The notes below the pieces were generated by a model. The model saw only the letters and a program-made list of their open reading frames with translations. It did not search any database and was not told the DNA's origin. From CAYLHF01 sp964383365 (lineage in GTDB: Bacteria > Bacteroidota > Rhodothermia > Rhodothermales > UBA10348), in NCBI GenBank assembly GCA_964383365.1, contig CAYLHF010000010.1:1-64000 (forward strand): a stretch of 64,000 nucleotides of DNA. The letters run 5' to 3'. Positions 1-10,496 of the stretch are shown in pieces. Position 1 is the first letter of the stretch. The number at the start of each line of letters is the position of its first letter. The position numbers and the translations under genes were made by a program.

Positions 1-66
<66 letters not shown>

Positions 67-67
67 C

Positions 68-114
68 AAACCGCGTCAGTTCGGCATCAGCCGGACGGGC
101 GCGGTTTCGTTTTA
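68..114 (+). terminator. Intrinsic terminator of the tRNA gene
   Basis: Bases 68-75 pair with 100-107 over eight base pairs with a G+C core, and the intervening segment can pair further. A T-rich run (CGTTTTAT) follows directly. It starts two bases after the tRNA. Confidence 0.75.
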
Positions 115-276
115 TAGGGCCGTGAAGGTTTCGAAGGGTACTAAAAAGTACCTTGTCGCGTCTCACGGAAACAACAATCTTGCCAGGACCGATCACGGGG
201 GATTGTTTTCGATAAATCGGTCTGAATTCCACCCGAATGATCGAATCGAACGACTGCACTTCTCGAGGGAGAGCGA

Positions 277-3200
277 ATGAACGTGCGTGTTGGAAGGCTC
301 GAGACGGGTCTGTTAATGCTTGTTGCCTGCTGTTCAGTTTCCACGCCCGGCCAGGCACAACGCTTCTCCGATCGAACATCGCTTCTACCCGGGCCTCCCG
401 ATCCTCAGAGATTTATTGCCAGTATATCGGTTGCAGATTACAACGCCGACGGACTTCCGGATATCTACCATTTCGGGCGCCTGTTGAGGCAAAAAATGGA
501 TGGCACGTTCGAGATCTCGCTGGCTGCGTCTGGAATTACCAATCCTGTTGAGCGTAGTTCTGGTGGTATTTTCGGAGACCTTAATGACGACGGCCTGCTC
601 GATCTCATGATGCTGAATCCGTCGGCAGGGTCGCAAGCGTGGATCAATCGAAACGGACACAATTTCTCTATATCGAGTGGTGACTTCAAGATCCAGGCAT
701 CGAATCCCGTCCAAAATGCCATCTTCGGAGACGTTAATAATGATAATCTCCCCGATCTGCTTTTGGTGAATCGAGACGGAAATCATCAGCTGATTACCGC
801 TCCCGGACCCAGCGGTTCGGGAATAAGTAATCTGGTAACCGGTATGGCCACGTGTGTGCTTCCCGTAACCGATCTGGATTCTGACGGAACACTGGACTTT
901 TTCAGTCCTGGATGCAATGGAGATACGAGGAATGTTCTACTGAGATACGTCGGGACGTTTCGAGGTTTTCAGGACGTATCGTCTCCGCCTCTTACTGACC
1001 GATCCCTGTCAAATGACGGCATCTGGTTCGATTTCAACAATGATTCCAGGATGGATATTTATGTCGCCAATGAAGCGGCCGAATTTCTACCCGGATTCAA
1101 TAATCTATTCATGAATCTGGGAGGACGAAGATTCGAGGATGTAGCGGGGCCCGCAAAGATAGCGGAACGATTAAAAGAGAGAACCCTTCAGGCACAGGCG
1201 GCAGATATCGATAACGACGGATTCGTAGATCTCATAACAACGACCGACACGAAAAATATTCTGTATCACAATACCGGGTCTGGCGATTTTGAGAAACAAC
1301 CACTGACCGGATTCCCGATCGAGGAGTACTTTCTGACCACGACTCCGGTTGACATCGACGGTGACGGATGGATCGACTTGATCCAATCGGATTCCACGCG
1401 ATATCGTCTGCTCATGAACAACGGTGGCAGTAATCACTGGCTGGAAGTACAGTTGCGTGATGACATCAGTAACCGACTGGGTGTTGGTGCCACAATCGTG
1501 GTGTCCTCCTCCGCAGGTCAACAGACCAGAATGATCACCGCCGGAAATGGAAGCTACGGACAGGGAAACGATCTGGTCGCTCATTTTGGTCTGGGACCGG
1601 ATACCTCTGTCGAAACGATCACAATTATTTGGAGTGACGGAAGTATTGAACGGCTCTCAAGCATAGCTGTGGATCAACGAATCACGATCGTTCGTGCCAT
1701 CGGAATCAACGATCCTCCGACGACTTTCGATCTGGTCGAACCATCCAATGGGGCGTCCATCGCCTCGTCGGCAGACTCCATTCGCTTTACCTGGAACCCG
1801 GCAATCGACTCTGACTCTGTAGATTATACACTGTTTATTAGTGGCCGGGGACAAAAACTGCGCGTTCCAGATCTTACCGATACCCAGGTCACGGTCGCGT
1901 CGAGTCTGCTCGTGGACAACCTGATCTATACGTGGAGTGTACTTGCGTCCGACGGACACTCCAAAACCGGTACACCGGAAGGTTTTCAATTCAGCCGTGG
2001 GACGCCGGGTAATGTGGTCNNNNNNNNNNNNNNNNNNNNNNNNNNNNNNNNNNNNNNNNNNNNNNNNNNNNNNNNNNNNNNNNNNNNNNNNNNNNNNNNN
2101 NNNNNNNNNNNNNNNNNNNAACCGGTACACCGGAAGGTTTTCAATTCAGCCGTGGGACGCCGGGTAATGTGGTCGCGACCCTGCCACAGCCGGTGGTCTT
2201 CGATTTCGGCATTGAAGGCGCCAGCCATGGAGAGGTACGGTTCATAGATTTCGACAAGGACGGAGACCTCGATGTGTATCAGTCAGGCCTGACAGCGTCA
2301 GGATGGTCCCAACAAATTTATGAGGCGGCAGAGGACGATAATGTGTCACCCGCTGCCGGTATAGAAGTCGCATTTGTCGGCCTGTCACGTACCACATTTA
2401 CGTCTGACATCGCGTTTCCGCAGACGGCCTGGGGAGACCTGGACGGAGATGGACTCGATGATTTTATTGTGAGTGGAATCGATCAGGAATCGAGCATTCC
2501 TGTCATCAGCGTGTTCCTGCAGCGTGGTAGTGTGTTCCAGAGTATCACAAGCGATGTTTTCGAGGGCGTTTGGGGCGGCGATATTAATCTGGTCGATTAT
2601 GATGGAGACGGCGACCTCGACGTCTTTGCGTTCGGATCTACGGGGACCGGTGCGAATGCTGAAGGTATGACGCGCCTTTACAGGAATGAGCGTAACCTCA
2701 CATTCGTGGATACGGCGAACAACTTCCCCGATTTTGTATCCGGTCAGTCAGCCTGGGGCGACCTGGACGGTGATGGCGACCCCGACCTCATACTGGCAGG
2801 CGATCAAGGGGACGGGGATTTTTTATCCGGGGTATACCGAAACCTGACAACCGGCTTTGAACGTGTGGATACACCGCTACCCGGGCTTTCCCAACCCAGT
2901 CTGGATCTGGGCGATGTTGATTCTGACGGCGATCTTGACATTGTTATTGCCGGGGGTAAAGTCTCGCCTGATCTTTTTCGAGGAGAAACAACCGTATTTC
3001 TGAACAATGATGGAATGAGATTCGTGCCGTCGTCGAATCTGCTTCTGGGTGTGACGAGCGGTACCGTCATTTTTTCAGATTATGATGGAGATGCCGACGT
3101 CGACCTTCTGGTCATCGGTACGAAGACGACGCTTGGCCCGGGAACAGGCATACTGTACAGAAATGTATCCGGTAATCTGGTCCCGGAACTCGATCTGGGC

Positions 3201-3347
3201 GGCCTCCAGTTTCCATCGGCAACGATTGGCGACTACAATGATGACGGAGATGCGGATGTCCTGGTTTCGGGGATTTCAGCCGAGGGTGAGATCGTGTCAA
3301 ACTTCTTCATCAATCGAATCATTCCGGAGTTCATTCCCCAACAGTGA
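277..3347 (+). CDS. Secreted VCBS/FG-GAP repeat protein with ASPIC/UnbV domain (one gene interrupted by an artificial gap)
   Basis: As printed, the frame breaks at a 100-N run (2020-2119). The 55 bases before the gap (1965-2019) are repeated exactly after it (2120-2174); removing the Ns and one copy takes out 155 bases and rejoins both halves into one 971-residue frame. Residues 1-28 look like a signal peptide. Many Ca-binding-like DxDxDGxxD blades form a first propeller (to about 380). An ASPIC/UnbV domain spans about 386-470, an Ig/Fn3-like segment about 480-580, and a second FG-GAP propeller runs to the C-terminus. No T9SS sorting domain is visible. GGAGAG precedes the ATG by a usable distance. 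An extracellular adhesive or structural role is an inference. Confidence 0.85.
1965..2174. repeat. 55-bp exact duplication flanking the gap (assembly overlap)
   Basis: Copies at 1965-2019 and 2120-2174 are identical over 55 bases and stop exactly at the N run. A shared end of this length is what two neighbouring contigs of a k=55 de Bruijn assembly would show. It is not likely to be biological. Confidence 0.9.
2020..2119. other. Scaffold gap (100 N), probably zero real length
   Basis: Exactly 100 N, the usual placeholder. Both flanks carry the same 55 bases, and collapsing them restores one open reading frame, so the contigs very likely overlap and no sequence is missing. Confidence 0.9.
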
Positions 3348-3387
3348 TCCGCTTCGCCCTCGATTAACAGCCGCCACGACCGGAGTG

Positions 3388-5139
3388 CTACCGAAGTAAT
3401 ACCATCTGCTTGACGCGACTGAAAAGGCCGCTTCTGATCGAGTAGAAATACAACCCGTTTGGCCTGCCGCTCGCATCCCACTTCACCGTGTGTCCCCCGG
3501 CCTCGACCGGTCGATCCAACAGCACTTCTACGCGTCTGCCCAGCACATCGAAGACCTCTATCTTCGTCGCTCCCGCCTTCGGAATTTCGAAGGAAATGGT
3601 CGTCTCCAGACTGAAAGGATCCGGATAATTCTCTCCCAGGACGTAGTATTGTGGCTTCGACTCACACTGTCCGTACGACTGACCATGGTTCGAAAGACAT
3701 CCTGAGACGACGCTCGAATTATCGGGATCGTGCCAGTCGGAAACGGTCGCGCGCACATCGACAGCATCGTATCCTTCATATTTGAGCTCCGGGTTATACG
3801 TGAATCCTCCCGACCGCGGATCGCTCCAGGCTGTCCACGCCTCGAGTCGAGAGAGTCGGGTTCGATAACTCCACTCAATTTTCAGTCGGTCGCTGCGAGT
3901 CGATCTGAGAGACGGAACTACCACCCACTCACGTTTGTCGTTGGATGTCGGGGGCTCGAGATCCAATTGAATTGACGAACGCCTGAAGGGTGCATCCGTA
4001 TTTACTCCCAGGGTGTTTACTTTAGAGAGACGACGAGATTGCATCCATTGAACACCGGAAAGTACCTGACCCAGAGTCATATTCGTTTGGGACGAGTAGA
4101 AAAACCAATCGATTGAAAATCCTTTCGTTCCGTCCTGCCGCCAGCACGACTCCCGACTGAGTTGTTGCTCCAGACAGTCTTGATGAGTCCTGCCCACGAT
4201 ACTGTATCGGGCGATCATGGGTTGAGTCGATCTACCAAACGGTACGACTCGGCGCATGACCACCCCGTCGCCCGCTCCTTCGGCCGGATTGTGGTTCCAC
4301 GCGATGGCTTCCAGCACCAGGTTTCTTCCATCATATTGAATAAGCAGGTCGGCAAATCGGTCCTTTTTTCCGTTGCTGATGAACCAGGCCATACACTCTT
4401 CAGGATCCCTGATCGGATCGATCAGAAAATCTCGAAATTTCCGACAGGTAAGACCGGGTCCGAGGGGATTCTCCGGATCTCTCATCGTAAATGCGCCGGT
4501 AAACGATTGCTCTCCGTCCACGACCCCGCCGTTAGCCAGAAACTGTTTGTGTTTCGGACTGAAATAATTATTCCACTCGTGATTGAATTCCGACCAATAT
4601 TTGTGTTCGTTTGCACACGGCCTGATGGTGACATCGGTCGTGCACGCCAGGTTGGGAGAGAAAGTCCAGAATGCCTGAGTAATGGGTGAAAATGTTGCTT
4701 CACCGATAGAAATGTCATCGAACCGAACGCGTGTTGCCCACGTACCCGTTCTCGCTGTGAAACCAGACGAAATAATTGGTGGAAGGTAGCCGGGTTTCCA
4801 TTGATAGGAATGGGCGTACTCCGTTTCCATCCTGAGTTGTCCCCTGTTTTTGAACACGAGGCGGGCGGTATTCCGAAATCTGGCCTCCGACCAGTCCGAG
4901 CGATACCAGAATCTCAGGAACGGCCCCGGATTATTGTCGATATCCGTCCACTGATTTCGCCCGAATAGGGTTTGCTCGTTCGGGTAATCGAAATCATCGA
5001 ACAGGAGCGGATAGTCCACGACCGACTCTGGAATGACCAGGTTTGCCTTTGACTGGAAGCCAAATAACTCAGTTGGCACGACCAGTGCTCCGATAATCAC
5101 ATACGTCAGACGATAGAAAATTGTAGCTCTATTGACCAT
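3388..5139 (-). CDS. T9SS-secreted lectin/glucanase-like protein (possible GH16 relative)
   Basis: 583 residues. The N-terminal 28 residues are hydrophobic and signal-like. Residues about 45-300 alternate aromatic and charged strands (FDDF, RVRFDDISIG, QAFWTFSP), as in concanavalin-A-like jelly-roll enzymes. The stretch SEFNHEW at about 183-189 sits where GH16 enzymes carry ExDxxE or ExDxE, but with Asn for the central Asp. The last 80 residues are a typical type IX sorting domain (GENYPDPF, VFDVLGRRV, GLYFYSI, VKQMVLL), so the protein is probably exported and surface-bound. The family call is from fold-like pattern only; it could be a carbohydrate-binding protein without catalysis. It converges on the 277-3347 gene with 40 bases between. 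Confidence 0.6.
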   Translation of the reverse strand: MVNRATIFYRLTYVIIGALVVPTELFGFQSKANLVIPESVVDYPLLFDDFDYPNEQTLFGRNQWTDIDNNPGPFLRFWYRSDWSEARFRNTARLVFKNRGQLRMETEYAHSYQWKPGYLPPIISSGFTARTGTWATRVRFDDISIGEATFSPITQAFWTFSPNLACTTDVTIRPCANEHKYWSEFNHEWNNYFSPKHKQFLANGGVVDGEQSFTGAFTMRDPENPLGPGLTCRKFRDFLIDPIRDPEECMAWFISNGKKDRFADLLIQYDGRNLVLEAIAWNHNPAEGAGDGVVMRRVVPFGRSTQPMIARYSIVGRTHQDCLEQQLSRESCWRQDGTKGFSIDWFFYSSQTNMTLGQVLSGVQWMQSRRLSKVNTLGVNTDAPFRRSSIQLDLEPPTSNDKREWVVVPSLRSTRSDRLKIEWSYRTRLSRLEAWTAWSDPRSGGFTYNPELKYEGYDAVDVRATVSDWHDPDNSSVVSGCLSNHGQSYGQCESKPQYYVLGENYPDPFSLETTISFEIPKAGATKIEVFDVLGRRVEVLLDRPVEAGGHTVKWDASGRPNGLYFYSIRSGLFSRVKQMVLLR

Positions 5140-5503
5140 TCAGTTCTCCGACTGGGTGATAAAAAACCGGACGATGATCCACGTCGTGTGGACCTTTCGC
5201 GTCCTCCCGGGTCGCAGTTTGTCCGGGCGACCGGGAGGCTCCGTCGGGTGAACTATCAGACCGATCCCGTTGAGAGGAGAGGATGTTGAATCGGACTACA
5301 GTGTCAGAGAGCCTTGATCCATTCTTCTATGCAACATGGTTCTATGCTGCATTTTGCCATGCAATGGACTTACCCCAGAATACGTGGACAATCCACGGGG
5401 TAAAAGGCACAAATGAGGCCACATGAAGTATCCCCGGAACGAACAGAGGCGGCGTCCACCGGACGCCGCCTCTGCGATACCATCGATTCCAGATGATCTT
5501 TCT
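5140..5503. other. 364-bp intergenic region with two hairpins
   Basis: No coding frame is convincing. A strong hairpin lies at 5444-5474 (listed separately). A second imperfect one, arms about 5203-5215 and 5228-5238 (CCTCCCGG / CCGGGAGG core), lies some 65 bases upstream of the 5139 start and may belong to that gene's 5' leader. Between them, 5325-5370 holds short related words (TTCTATGC twice, CCATGCAATGG) that I cannot interpret. Confidence 0.6.
5444..5474 (-). terminator. Perfect 14-bp hairpin after the TonB receptor gene
   Basis: Bases 5444-5457 pair perfectly with 5461-5474 around a three-base loop, 30 bases beyond the stop of the minus-strand gene. The minus strand has no long U run after it (TTCGTTCC), so termination may be imperfect, or the stem may mainly protect the mRNA 3' end. 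Confidence 0.65.
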
Positions 5504-8107
5504 CTAGAGCGTGAGCTTCAGATTTCCTGAAAACGTCGTCCCGTTGAAGCCAAACTGATTGACCTCCCACGGGTATCGGAAACGGCCTCCGAGGTCCGTC
5601 ACAACGTCTCCCTTGGTATCGATCTCATCAGGAAACACATCGAACAGGTTATTCGCGGAGATTCCCAGTGTCACTTTGTCGTTAACAGTATACTCGACAT
5701 TAACGTCGGTCAGGACTTTCGACGAGAACACCTGGTCTTTGGAAGGATCAGACCCATGTTGCCATTTTACCTCACCGAACTTGGTGTTGTTGATCGTAGC
5801 CTTCCAGGATCCCCGTTCGTAGGCAAGACCCAGAATGACTTTGTCACCAGGCCGTGCAGATGTCAGCCTGGACTGCTCTTTTCTGTCGAACAGGTCAACA
5901 CCAGCCGCAGCAATCGGTGCCGGCGTATTGACGTTTCCCTGGATTTCCGTAGAACTGATGTTCGCTCCCAGGTTTACGGAATAGGTAGCTCCACCGGCAT
6001 CCCACTTGTAGTTAGCGACCAGATCGATTCCCTGCGTCTGCGTATCTACCGCATTCGCGAAGAACTTCAGGCTGGTGATGCTGAATTGATTCAGTAGTTG
6101 ACCTACCAGAGTCGACTGATCTGTCGAGGAGATGCTACTCGAATAAACGATACGATCGTTGACATCGATCTGATAAAGATCAACAGATACATACAGACCG
6201 TCTACAGGACGCAAGGCTATCCCTGCCGTTATGTTGGTCGCTTCCTCTTCTTTTAGCGGACGAACATTCAGAGACCGGAGTACCGGGCTCTGGTTATTGA
6301 ACGTTCCCTGATTCGATACCGTCCCACCGGATACGAGTGTCTGAATATTACTCAGAAATATCTGGTGCAACGACGGTGCGCGGAAACCGGTGGATACCGA
6401 CCCTCGAATGGAGCCTCTGTCTCCCCAGATCTTATACCTGCTCTCCAACTTCCAAGTCACGTTGTTTCCGAAATCGCTGTAGTTCTCATACCGAACGGCA
6501 CCACCCACGAAAAATTCCGGTGACGCATCGAGTCCCAGATCGGCGTATACACCGACGTTGTTCCGATCCTCGTCAACTTCATTTTGAGGCTGAAGTCCTG
6601 GGAAGGACTGCACGCCGGCCCCGATGTAGGATGCCTCGTCTCCTGCCCTCGCCTCGAAATTTTCGCGTCTGAACTCCGTGCCGGCCGATATCGTGACATT
6701 GCTGATCCGTCTTGATATATCGAGATTGGTCACATTATTTGAGAATGCGTACCCACCCGTGTTGAAGTGGATCGGGCTGTCGGCACCCATTGCCGGGTTG
6801 AGGGAGTTGTTGACGATGTATTCGACGTCGTTCGAGCCTGAAGAATTACTCAGATCGAAGTTCCAGCCATTTGAAACTCCTCTGAATCCGACAGCAAACG
6901 TATTGTCCGTAATATTCGTCTCGAACGTCGGATGAAATCCTTCGTATGTCGTGCCTGCTTCGTGAAGCAAGTTGTGAGGATCAGGGACCCAATAGGGAGT
7001 CCGATACAAAGCGTAACTCGTGCCCTTCCGAAGCGTCAAACCGCCGAAACTGTAGAAATCTACAGCGTCGGAGACCGGCATCGAGCCATTGAAGAACACG
7101 TCGCTCGTTGTCATGTTGGGAGTTCCGATTCTCATCCCGAGATCAGGATGTGCCTGGATGAATGGATTACTGGCGTCGACCCCGAACAGGTTATCGCTCC
7201 CCGGCGTTCCGGCGCGATTCGTCTCCTGTACGTCATAGAACGAATGGGTGACGTTCACAAATCCTTTCTCACCCAGCTTGAATCCGGTATTTACATCGTA
7301 CCCGACATTGAAACCATCACTCTGTGAGGTGATGCCAGAGTGTACGTTTACCTCGGTCTTTCCGACATTCTCCTTCAGAATCACATTGATAACACCGGCG
7401 ATGGCATCTGAACCATAGTTTGCCGATGCGCCGTCACGAAGGACTTCAACGCGCTCGATGGCTGCGGCCGGGATACTTTTCATATCCACCCCGACTTCTC
7501 CTTTTCCAGGTGTATCGTTTATATACACTAGAGCACTGGCACTTTTCCGTTTACCGTTGATGAGTACCAGCGTACGACTGGGACCCATGCCTCTGAGTTC
7601 ACCCGGATCGAAATGGGCCGTTGCATCAGATACAGTCTGCTGCGTAGAATTGAAGGAGGGCACTGCGTAGGTCAACATCTTGTCGAATGTTGGATGACCC
7701 GTGGAAATCAGGTCGGCGGCCTTGATGTTGTCGATCGGAACGGGAGAATCGATTACGGTTCTCGGAGCAAATCGGGACCCGACGACGACCACGTCATCGA
7801 GTTGTACACCGGGGCTTAGTCGAATGGTGACCCCCGCCCCTGACGAAATCTCGACGGACTGATTGTCATATCCGATAAAGCTGACGTTGACTGTAACCGG
7901 ATACGACGATACCGAGAACTGAAATACGCCGTCCAGATTCGTCGCAGCACCATTCGTCGTGCCGGCTACCGTAACGTTAGCTCCCGCAAGAGGTTGTCCC
8001 GTCTCGGCGTCTACAACAGTACCGGTAACAGCAACCTGGCCGACGACAGACTCGGTGGCGACAAGCAGAAAAACAATGAGCAGATAAAGTGTCTTTTTCA
8101 TGTTCAT
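5504..8107 (-). CDS. TonB-dependent outer-membrane receptor
   Basis: 867 residues. A signal peptide covers about 1-24. A carboxypeptidase-regulatory-like/CNA-B domain (GTVVDAETGQPLAGANV...) spans about 25-105, then the plug begins at the VVVVGSRFAPRT segment, with LINGKRKSA and VEVLRDGASANYGSDAIAGV typical of plug domains. The rest is a 22-strand-type barrel ending in a short aromatic-poor final strand. It acts in the outer membrane with TonB-ExbBD to import a siderophore, cobalamin, glycan or peptide; the substrate cannot be told. There is no SusD partner next to it. Its start is 297 bases from divergent thrS. Confidence 0.92.
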   Translation of the reverse strand: MNMKKTLYLLIVFLLVATESVVGQVAVTGTVVDAETGQPLAGANVTVAGTTNGAATNLDGVFQFSVSSYPVTVNVSFIGYDNQSVEISSGAGVTIRLSPGVQLDDVVVVGSRFAPRTVIDSPVPIDNIKAADLISTGHPTFDKMLTYAVPSFNSTQQTVSDATAHFDPGELRGMGPSRTLVLINGKRKSASALVYINDTPGKGEVGVDMKSIPAAAIERVEVLRDGASANYGSDAIAGVINVILKENVGKTEVNVHSGITSQSDGFNVGYDVNTGFKLGEKGFVNVTHSFYDVQETNRAGTPGSDNLFGVDASNPFIQAHPDLGMRIGTPNMTTSDVFFNGSMPVSDAVDFYSFGGLTLRKGTSYALYRTPYWVPDPHNLLHEAGTTYEGFHPTFETNITDNTFAVGFRGVSNGWNFDLSNSSGSNDVEYIVNNSLNPAMGADSPIHFNTGGYAFSNNVTNLDISRRISNVTISAGTEFRRENFEARAGDEASYIGAGVQSFPGLQPQNEVDEDRNNVGVYADLGLDASPEFFVGGAVRYENYSDFGNNVTWKLESRYKIWGDRGSIRGSVSTGFRAPSLHQIFLSNIQTLVSGGTVSNQGTFNNQSPVLRSLNVRPLKEEEATNITAGIALRPVDGLYVSVDLYQIDVNDRIVYSSSISSTDQSTLVGQLLNQFSITSLKFFANAVDTQTQGIDLVANYKWDAGGATYSVNLGANISSTEIQGNVNTPAPIAAAGVDLFDRKEQSRLTSARPGDKVILGLAYERGSWKATINNTKFGEVKWQHGSDPSKDQVFSSKVLTDVNVEYTVNDKVTLGISANNLFDVFPDEIDTKGDVVTDLGGRFRYPWEVNQFGFNGTTFSGNLKLTL

Positions 8108-8404
8108 ACCGTGTGTGTGGGTATTTTCCGTACAAGAAAAGGCTCCGTTGCCTGTATATCAATAGAAATCGCTCGACCTCCCGATATTAATACAGGACGT
8201 CTTTTCGGTTGCAGAGAGTAAATGGTCCGGGATGGAGGCGCCTCGAAAGTGGTCGGTTCTGCGCCGTTTCTTCGCCATCGATGCACGAAAGAGAATCGTA
8301 TATTTCAGCCTCATTCCTGAGACGATGCAATGGTTGACTATTCCAACGTGTCGATTTTTTTGTGGATCTCAGACCCTCATTGACCTAAGATTCTATCGCC
8401 ACCG
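8108..8404. promoter_or_regulatory. Divergent intergenic region, TonB receptor / thrS
   Basis: 297 bases between two outward-facing starts, so it must hold the receptor promoter and the thrS leader. There is no T-box-like or clear threonine leader peptide. TATATTTC at 8299-8306 resembles the Bacteroidota -7 element (TAnnTTTG) with one mismatch, but I cannot pair it with a good -33 element. Confidence 0.4.
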
Positions 8405-10348
8405 ATGGCTGACCAGATCACACTTACGTTTCCTGATGGCTCGTCCAGAGAGTATGACACGGGCATTACGGGCAAGGAAGTCGCCTCCAGTATCTCCGAG
8501 GGACTCGCACGACTGGCGCTCTCGATTGGAGTCGATGATGACATACGCGACCTGTCCAGACCGATTGACAACGATGCCAGCGTTTGCATTTTTACGATGC
8601 GTGATGAAGCCGGCCGTGCGACGTACTGGCACTCCTCCGCGCACTTGATGGCTGAAGCCCTCGAAGCACTTTTCCCCGGGGTGAAATTTGGAATTGGCCC
8701 GGCCATCGATGCCGGCTTCTACTATGATGTCGACCTGGGAGATCGTTCCCTCTCGGCCGCTGATCTGGAGGCGATAGAATCCAAGATGTCGGAACTCGCA
8801 CGCCGCGATGTCCCCTATGAACGGCGAGAAGTATCGAAGGATGACGCGAGAACGTTTTTCACGGAAAAGGGAGACGAGTACAAGCTCGAGCTCATCGACG
8901 AACTCGACGATGGAACGATTACGTTTTACACCCAGGGTGCGTTCACTGATTTGTGTCGCGGACCCCACATTCCGTCCACAAAAACGATCAAGTACGTCAA
9001 ACTCCTGAACGTGGCCGGAGCGTACTGGAGGGGCGACCAGTCGCGTGCCCAGCTGACAAGATTGTACGGAATCACCTTCCCTAAAAAGAAGGACCTGGAT
9101 GATCATCTGGAAATGCTCGAATTGGCCAAGCAGAGAGATCACAGGAAACTGGGACGCGAACTGGAATTATTCACGTTCAGTCAAAAGGTAGGATCTGGTC
9201 TCCCCTTGTGGCTTCCGAAAGGTGCCATACTGAGAGAAACACTCGTCAACTTCCTGAAGAATGAACAGTTACGTCGCGGATACCAGCCGGTCGTCACGCC
9301 GCACATCGGACGACTCGAATTATATCGGACGAGCGGACACTACCCGTATTACAGCGACTCCCAATTCCCTCCCATGATGGACAGTGAGGAGGAAGGGTAT
9401 CTCCTCAAACCGATGAACTGCCCCCATCACACTCAGATTTACGATGACCGGCCACGATCATACCGGGAGTTGCCCGTACGACTGGCAGAATTCGGCACCG
9501 TATACCGGTATGAACAATCGGGAGAACTGGGTGGACTGACGCGGGTCCGAGGTTTTACGGTCGATGACGCCCACATTTTCTGCACGAATGAGCAGGTCAA
9601 AGACGAATTCAAGGATGTCATAGATCTGACGCTGAAAGTCTTCGGATCACTCGGTTTTTCGGAATTCAAGGCGCAGATTTCGCTGAGAGACCCGGAAAAT
9701 ACCGACAAGTACGTGGGAGACGATTCGGTCTGGAACGCAGCCGAGAATGCAATTCGTGAAGCTGCAAATGAGATGGGGCTGGATTCTACTGAAGAACTCG
9801 GCGAAGCAGCGTTTTACGGACCGAAACTGGACTTTATGGTCAAGGATGCACTCGGACGATCCTGGCAACTTGGAACCGTCCAACTCGACTATACGCTCCC
9901 TGAACGATTTGACCTCACCTACATTGGAGAAGACAATCAGAAGCACCGACCGGTCATGATCCATCGGGCTCCGTTCGGATCGCTGGAACGCTTTATAGGT
10001 GTTCTAATCGAACACTGTGGTGGCAATTTCCCCGTCTGGCTTGCGCCGGTTCAAGTCATTGTCCTTCCCGTCGGGCAGGACTTCGAAGCGTATGCGGCCA
10101 CCATCCACACCCGTCTGCTCGCTGCCGGGATCCGGGCCGAGATCGATCTGAGAAACGAGAAAGTGGGTTACAAAATCCGAAGTGCCGAACTCTCAAAAAT
10201 ACCCTACATGATCATCGTCGGTAATAGGGAACTCGAGAAGCAGACGATTTCGGTTCGGAAACACGGAGAGGGGGATCAAGGAAGTTCGACGCTGGAGGAC
10301 TTCCTGACAGAAATAGCCGTCGAAGCTGATCAGTCTTTTCAGGCCTGA
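8405..10348 (+). CDS. thrS: Threonyl-tRNA synthetase
   Basis: 647 residues, full length. Charges tRNA-Thr and edits Ser-tRNA-Thr in the cytosol. An N-terminal TGS domain (residues 1-65) is followed by the second additional domain with the editing HxxxH (HSSAHLMAEAL, about 77-87). The class II core carries MNCPHH (about 338-343) with a zinc-binding Cys and motif 3 (HRAPFGSLERFIGVLIEH, about 520-537), then an HGTP anticodon-binding domain. The ATG at 8405 gives the canonical TGS start; no Shine-Dalgarno is visible, as is common in this phylum. It is the first gene of the thrS-infC-rpmI-rplT-pheST cluster, the order known from E. coli. Confidence 0.98.
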   Translation: MADQITLTFPDGSSREYDTGITGKEVASSISEGLARLALSIGVDDDIRDLSRPIDNDASVCIFTMRDEAGRATYWHSSAHLMAEALEALFPGVKFGIGPAIDAGFYYDVDLGDRSLSAADLEAIESKMSELARRDVPYERREVSKDDARTFFTEKGDEYKLELIDELDDGTITFYTQGAFTDLCRGPHIPSTKTIKYVKLLNVAGAYWRGDQSRAQLTRLYGITFPKKKDLDDHLEMLELAKQRDHRKLGRELELFTFSQKVGSGLPLWLPKGAILRETLVNFLKNEQLRRGYQPVVTPHIGRLELYRTSGHYPYYSDSQFPPMMDSEEEGYLLKPMNCPHHTQIYDDRPRSYRELPVRLAEFGTVYRYEQSGELGGLTRVRGFTVDDAHIFCTNEQVKDEFKDVIDLTLKVFGSLGFSEFKAQISLRDPENTDKYVGDDSVWNAAENAIREAANEMGLDSTEELGEAAFYGPKLDFMVKDALGRSWQLGTVQLDYTLPERFDLTYIGEDNQKHRPVMIHRAPFGSLERFIGVLIEHCGGNFPVWLAPVQVIVLPVGQDFEAYAATIHTRLLAAGIRAEIDLRNEKVGYKIRSAELSKIPYMIIVGNRELEKQTISVRKHGEGDQGSSTLEDFLTEIAVEADQSFQA

Positions 10349-10433
10349 GGACTTTTTCACGGCTGGAAAAACGCCGTATCTTGCTAGAGCGGGTTTGCTC
10401 ATTTCAGAACCAAAACGGTACATTTGACGTTTC

Positions 10434-10496
10434 ATGGGTAAACGCAGTAAAGCGCCGCCCAATTCTATTAAAAATACACTGAACTACCATCGCTAA
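10434..10496 (+). CDS. 20-codon basic ORF overlapping the infC start
   Basis: ATG at 10434, stop TAA at 10494-10496, product MGKRSKAPPNSIKNTLNYHR. It lies between thrS and infC and overlaps the first codons of infC in the +1-related frame. Three readings are possible: a translated leader coupled to infC initiation; the true basic N-terminus of IF3, joined by a +1 frameshift at CGC-UAA-G; or an IF3 N-terminus broken by a one-base sequence error. IF3 proteins often begin with such Lys/Arg-rich tails, which makes the last two serious options. Confidence 0.5.
   Translation: MGKRSKAPPNSIKNTLNYHR

Noticed and set aside
8393..9142. 249-codon minus-strand open frame over thrS
   Set aside because: thrS is certain, and the antisense frame has no recognisable motif.
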